Shown here one piece after another: positions 58,621-64,000 of a DNA stretch of 64,000 nucleotides. Within the stretch, counting starts at the first letter, position 1. Each line of letters begins with the position of its first letter. A model generated the notes under the pieces. That model made no database searches, was not told the DNA's origin, and saw nothing but the letters and a program-made list of their open reading frames with translations. The translations under genes were made by a program, and so were the position numbers. Source of the DNA: Notospermus geniculatus (Eukaryota > Nemertea > Pilidiophora > Heteronemertea > Lineidae); assembly GCA_002633025.1 (NCBI GenBank), contig NMRB01000944.1, positions 98,852-162,851 of the forward strand. The letters run 5' to 3'.

Positions 58621-61600
58621 TCCCATTCCAACATCCGATGACGGTAGTTAACCTGATGATGCTGTCAACCTGATCTTTGCCTAAAGCTGACGCTCCTCCA
58701 CTTCTGGCAGATTTATTCCATCTTCAATCAAACTTTCAACAAGTCACATCAAATCCACGAGTCTAGTTTAAGCCGAACCTCTTAAGGACCTTCCTACCAT
58801 CTTGCAACTTGTAGAGATTTACTGCCACTGTGGAGACTACACCTGCCTGCAGATAAAACAACTTCAAATAAACTCCGAACATTACAAGTGCAAAGCAAAC
58901 TTTAATACTCCAAAGCGCTTTTCGTTGCATATGAGGCAAAGCAAAAAGTGCACATCACATGGTATCGCAATCAGTAGATGATGCCAACTCCTTCGTAAAG
59001 GAAAAAGCAGCATAACATCAAAACATACACTACTTAGAGTATTAGGTGAAGGCAGATTACACTCAATGTCCGAGCTACATCAAGGGTTATGAACCTTCCT
59101 TTTTCTGCAATGTACTACAACAGATAAAGCTACACAAATCTATTGAAATTCGAGACCGATTTCCAAGTTTTCAATAAACTTACATTGTTCTCTGATAATA
59201 TGAGTTGACTTTTGACATTTAAATCATGGTATTTACTGTGCCAAATTTGAAGTAGTGGCTTCCAATCCTTTGATGATGTTGATCTCAGATAATGTTGGGG
59301 ATGAGAAGTTGTTTATAGTGGGATTGACTTGTTCCTCCATCATGCCATCATCTGATGACCTGATGTAGCCTAGAAGTCTGAGTGCATTTAGCATAAGAAT
59401 TGACTATTCCACACTGCACCTCATCGATTTCGCTTCTGTTGGAACAATCACAGATTAAGTCACATGCAATGCCTAAAACAAATGTTACATCCCATGTAAC
59501 GCCGTCTCAGCAGAAAACAATGACTATCAAACCATTATCTCGTGGTGTTAGCCATTCAGGCTACAGTTTATGTCCTTTATGGTCAGCCATTTCTATTACT
59601 TGTACCATAATGGACGATTACTACAGATTGCTTTGTCTTGGATTCCAATTGTTAACGTCTTTGTACATACAATGGTGAAATGAGTGAAGAAAACCCATGA
59701 AAACACTTTTTGACACGCATGGGTTTTTCTTAGCGACTTGTGGACAGATACAATTCTTTCGACAATCAACTCCTGGCCGACTGTAGTATGTTCATTCCCA
59801 ACAAACTCTGTGTGAGTGATTGTACCACTTCCATGTTTAGTGGTCAGGTCTCGGACATACCATGGTTTTTTTACACAATACGGCCGCATTATTCTAATGC
59901 TAAGATGGAACCAAGATGGAATGAGATCAGGAAAGTCAATTTAATTTTCGCTTACTGTTTCCAAGTAAGAAATATTGCATTTCATCCGGCTTATGCTCCA
60001 AAAATGCTAAACGTTTTTTGACACGTTACTCATCATTTCTACATCAAAGGAAACTTTTGTGAAGTTTGTTTTTAATGATGTGCCTTTCGAATATCAAAGC
60101 AATGGCAACAATGGTAGAAATCGAGAGTAGCAGGAAAGGTAGAAATTTGATTAAATGTTTATTCTATTGATACAAAGTACGAGTTTTAGTGCGAAATAAA
60201 GGAGGCGTATAGTAGTCATTAAAAGAAGGAATATCCATCAGTCTTTGTCTTGATATGTACGATATAGACATCATCAGGAGCTGTCAGCGAGTTGACCACT
60301 AGGTGTCACTTCGGCCCAATTCAATGCATGTAGCGGACCCATTCATTCTTGACCGAGCACCACTCACGTGCATTTTCCTGTGTATTGGTCCGCTAGAACT
60401 TTGCTGCCATCTTTTGGCAAAATGCGCGGCTGACTGCTCCTATTGGGTCATCATATTTTTCAACGGATGATACGAACAAATGCTAGTAATCATGGTAAAA
60501 AAATTGGTAATGCTGTGCAAATCACTGGAGAGTCCTGTTCACAACTGGAGTAAAAGCATATATCGGGTGGGCCAAAAAAAACGCATCGAACTTCAAATCT
60601 TGATTTCTCGACAACTGTCCATTATAATTCAATGAAATTTCGTACCGTATCATTTAAAGATGTTTTGTTGAACGTGTGAAATTTTTGCCTTGATACCTTT
60701 GGAATTAGCACCGTATCACTCAATTTAAAAATCATTGTAAAAAAATGCGATTCCGGAATCCGGTGAAATACGGGTGGATGAAAAATTCCCAAACTTTAAA
60801 TTTTCATTTCTCATAAAAGCTTTACTACAACTCAGTGAAATTTTGCCTAACAGTCCTCCATGTTATTGCCCCTAATATNAAAAGGGGGCGCTGATCATCA
60901 ACCAGCTTAAAACGCAAGTGCGCCAGCTTTGCGATTGTTGAACGTCATCAGGAATCGTGCATGCAGTCAGTCAAAGTTGAAATAAAATAGAGAGTGATTT
61001 TTGTTTGTTTTGTTATTTTAGTTGATAAGGAGTAACCACCCAATCCAAACTGAAGCTATATTATCCTACCAGCTTCTTCACTTGCTTTTTCAACTGTCTA
61101 ACGTGAAACTAGGGTATTTCATGAATACCTATCGTTGCTGATTCTGCTGCTGATGCAACACGTCTAACTCAGATACTCCCTCTCAACAACTTAAAGCTAT
61201 ACTAAGGTGACAAATGTCATTCCTCCCACATGTTTTAAGAATCGAATGTCTCAATTTTTACAGGAACAGAACAAACACATGTCATACTAAGTTTAGTCGT
61301 TCCAACAAAGTCCCGGATGTTATCCCGTCATAATATCTGTCAGCTATCCATTTTTCAGAAACGTCATCATCAACTGATTTCAAAGACAAAAGAGAGAAAA
61401 GTCTGCAGTTAAGATGCAACTCTTTAAAACTTTCTAGTAGTTGTTCCATTATCTTTGATCCTTTTTACTTTCTTAAGCTCTACAAGGGTTCGATGATGTA
61501 GAGTGTTGCCTTTGCAGAAGTAGTTGTCCTTTCACTGCAATCTCTAAAGTGGCCATTGTTTCAGATATTATTTTGTTTCGCTTTCATGTTTCAAGTGTAC

Positions 61601-62466
61601 TTTGAAGATAGTAGAGTACCTTGTTCCTGCTGCAGCTCAATTCTTAAAGATGGAGTAGTCAAGGATTTCTGTTAATATTCGTATGACCGGTAAAAAACTT
61701 CATCGTAGATTCGGCCCTGCACAGATCTTGTTGTTGCATGATTTATGAACAAATTGTTGGGGGGGGGGGGACGTTTTACGCATGAACCCCAAACATGCTA
61801 CCGCGTTCCGTCAGGGGCGTCACTTGCAATTGCCAGACACTCCTCCTTAAGGAACCGGACTTAACTTCCCACCGATGACTCCACCCATGTAGGTTTGGGG
61901 GTTTTGTCGTCATGCACGATGTCTGTCTAACTTTGGATTATGGTAAACTGTAAAATTGGTGTAGATCTAATTTTGTGCAATTTCATCACCTTCGATACCC
62001 ATTGATATAAACATATGAAAAGATGTATCCCCATGACATTGCTCTTGAGTATCATAACCTTAGACGATGTCAACCTGTAAACCACTTAGAATGGCAATAT
62101 ATTCATATCTTAATTAAAAATCAGATTGCAGTTCGTGGAACACCGATGCCTCTCCACTGACATGTAATTTCATCCCATCACATGACACTGAATGCAATTA
62201 TCTGCAAGGACTTCCCAAAAATCTCTCGACCTTGTCTGGATTCGAACGATTCATAACCGAATTCGTAATCATGAAATTTAGAAGATCACTCGAGACAGCG
62301 ATCATCTCTGTTAGAGGTAACGCTGAGACACTACTGCGCCATAGACTGAGGAAGATACACAAGTCCACGCATGGAGGGAAGTTTTATTCCGAACAGGACA
62401 AGGCAGTGGGCTGCACCCAAGTGGCCCAACAACACACAGTACAGAGCTGGTACATAAAACTGCCTT
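58621..62466. other. Intergenic, no recognised gene
   Basis: Contains a diverged repeat at 60565-60860, a single N at 60879 and a 12-base G run at 61759-61770. A small inverted repeat AAGAAAACCCATG/CATGGGTTTTTCTT lies near 59690-59731. No coding region was recognised. Confidence 0.45.
60565..60860. repeat. Diverged two-unit repeat (GGGTGGGCCAAAAAAA type)
   Basis: A unit starting GGGTGGGCCAAAAAAAACGC at 60565 and a diverged second starting GGGTGGATGAAAAATTCCC at 60772 share AAACTT, the TTTCTC stretch and the CAATGAAATTT region. This suggests a worn 207-bp tandem or dispersed repeat. Similarity is modest. Confidence 0.45.
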
Positions 62467-62640
62467 CTACTCCTTTAGAAGGAGAACAGGTTTATGTTCT
62501 CCTTCTAAAGGAGTAGGAAGCAGTTTTATGTTCTCATTCCTCAGGATTAAGAAGGAGTTTTATGATTGTTCTCCATCCACAGTAGGAAGAAGCAGATGTT
62601 CTCCTTCCACAGCAGTAGAAAACCGTTTCATTTTGCATTT
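62467..62640. repeat. Second locus of the GTAGGAAGCAGTTTT minisatellite, with a perfect hairpin
   Basis: It starts with a perfect 22-bp inverted repeat, CTACTCCTTTAGAAGGAGAA plus CA (62467-62488), and its complement (62495-62516) around a 6-base loop. Three to four diverged units follow (GTAGGAAGCAGTTTTATGTT, AAGAAGGAGTTTTATG, AGTAGGAAGAAGCAGATGTT), which match the units at 41390-41640. Confidence 0.85.
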
Positions 62641-64000
62641 CCAAGGATTGCGTCATATACGCAGCAACACGTCCCGTGACCGCACTTGCCTTGTCACCAA
62701 GCAATTATCAGCTTACATCACGGGCCAGTTGCCTCGTGTGATAACCGATCGCCAATGTAGCTGATGATCCTTTGTGCCGGACATACAAGGAAAATCACCA
62801 ATCACCATTCATTAGGCATCGCTACCAGTTGATGCTAATAATGATTCACTTTTCACAGTTTCTACTCATTGTGACTCAAGTGTTGCTGGCATTCCTACAC
62901 GAGGTGACCAGGGGTGTGCGAAAGTAATTCCATCAGATGACAAACTTGAAATGACTCACAACACACGACAACAGCATAATATTGGTTTGTTTTTTTTGCT
63001 GTTCCAATAATCAACACATCGGGAAGTAGCCACATCACCGGCTCTCATATGGGGTTAGCTGCTAACTTGTACTCATGACAAAAGGATTACAGCAGTTATA
63101 ACTTCATATCTTGAGTTACTTCTTTTGGGCTACATTGATTACACCACGAGGACAATGCATTCATACATACAATATATGCACTTCATACATGCACAATGTA
63201 AAACTATCACAGTATAGATGAAGTTAGTAATGTTTCTTGAAACACCATGACCCTTTTGACTTTGGTAGATGGATGCAGAACCTACATGCAGAGTGGTATT
63301 ACTTATAGACGGAGAGTAATAGCCAATGAATTAAATCAGGCGTGACAAACATCCTAAGCACAATTACCGAAGTACATTATAAGTAATATTTTGCATCGAA
63401 TTCTCCATCCAAGCATGCACCAACAAGCATCATGCATGCTGAACAAGAGAATGCAATTCCTAATCAATGTTACAGTGTCATTCATTGATGGGTTTTCAAG
63501 CCGTAGCAATTTGAATAAAGCTGGCTATTTTTGGCTGGGGTGTAAAGAAATAAACATGCAGGCAGATGAAAGGGGGCATCTCAAAATATGTGAACTATGC
63601 CTGATTCTGGTCCAGCGGTCATGGCACAAAAAGACGAATAGTAGGTCTGTTGGTTGGCTTTTTGGAGATAAATGAACGTCATTACACACGTACAAAACAC
63701 CTACGTAGTACACTACATTGGTGGCTCAGTTTGGCGTTTTGCATGGGAAAAAGGGGGGATCCTTGAAAAATCTGCAGCATGAGAGACGAGCAACCGAGAA
63801 TCACCGGCGTCTACCACATGGAACAAAGTTCGAAGTCTAGAAGGGCTAACAACACTAGATCCATACCCCAAACATTCGGTGCACATACGTAAGTTATATG
63901 AACTCGATCCATCCAGAGTTATCGGAACTCGATGCATCAAGACACCAGGAGGACGGTGCCCGTTCAAGATTCTTTAGGATATAGTGGTTGATCTTCATAC
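62641..64000. other. Intergenic, nothing recognised
   Basis: No domain-bearing open frame, RNA gene or repeat was identified up to the window edge. Confidence 0.45.

Noticed and set aside
62238-62247. Reverse-strand B-box-like GTTCGAATCC
   Set aside because: No tRNA fold or SINE body around it.

Overview
This window is eukaryotic genomic DNA, almost certainly from an animal. It has one clear protein-coding exon with a splice acceptor and a poly(A) signal, no bacterial-style gene packing, many short inverted-repeat elements, tandem repeats, microsatellites and assembly Ns. The exon is the last coding exon of a heparan sulfate 3-O-sulfotransferase, an enzyme of animal glycosaminoglycan metabolism. 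A highly polymorphic marine invertebrate (amphioxus-, hemichordate- or echinoderm-like) fits the repeat style and the allele-like duplications. I cannot fix the species from sequence alone.

Layout. Positions 1-7789 look like intron or upstream sequence of the sulfotransferase gene, with a 49-bp minisatellite at 4504-4698. The terminal exon is at 7790-8408 (+), with its 3' UTR and an AATAAA at 8676-8681. No exon-1 sequence (P-loop half of the enzyme) was recognised in the upstream 7.8 kb, so the gene starts to the left of the window. From about 8.7 kb to 64 kb I recognise no further gene. That stretch holds minisatellites (9379, 10557, 21481, 41390, 62467), miniature inverted-repeat elements (14195, 15149, 17184, 19285, 25226, 37117 with a nested copy at 37291, 58499), and larger TIR elements. 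Three of the larger elements have readable or probable target-site duplications: a Mutator-like element with 9-bp duplications at 25441-26315, a 307-bp element with 8-bp duplications at 44908-45214, and a 428-bp element with near-perfect 8-bp duplications at 47396-47823. A 940-bp foldback palindrome lies at 45281-46220, only 66 bp from the 44908 element.

Two tandem duplications (21871-23556 and 50759-51771) each have a single N exactly at the junction between copies. They are best read as two alleles placed side by side by the assembler, not as real duplications.

The points most worth a second look are: a MITE family loaded with TGACGTCA (CREB/ATF-type) palindromes; a minisatellite built on nuclear-receptor half-sites (21481-21756), plus a separate compact DR1/ER4 half-site cluster (40135-40172); the Mutator-like element with its internal 9-mer array; and the large foldback element. 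I found no convincing new multi-gene system. The remaining sequence is ordinary non-coding DNA as far as I can read it.
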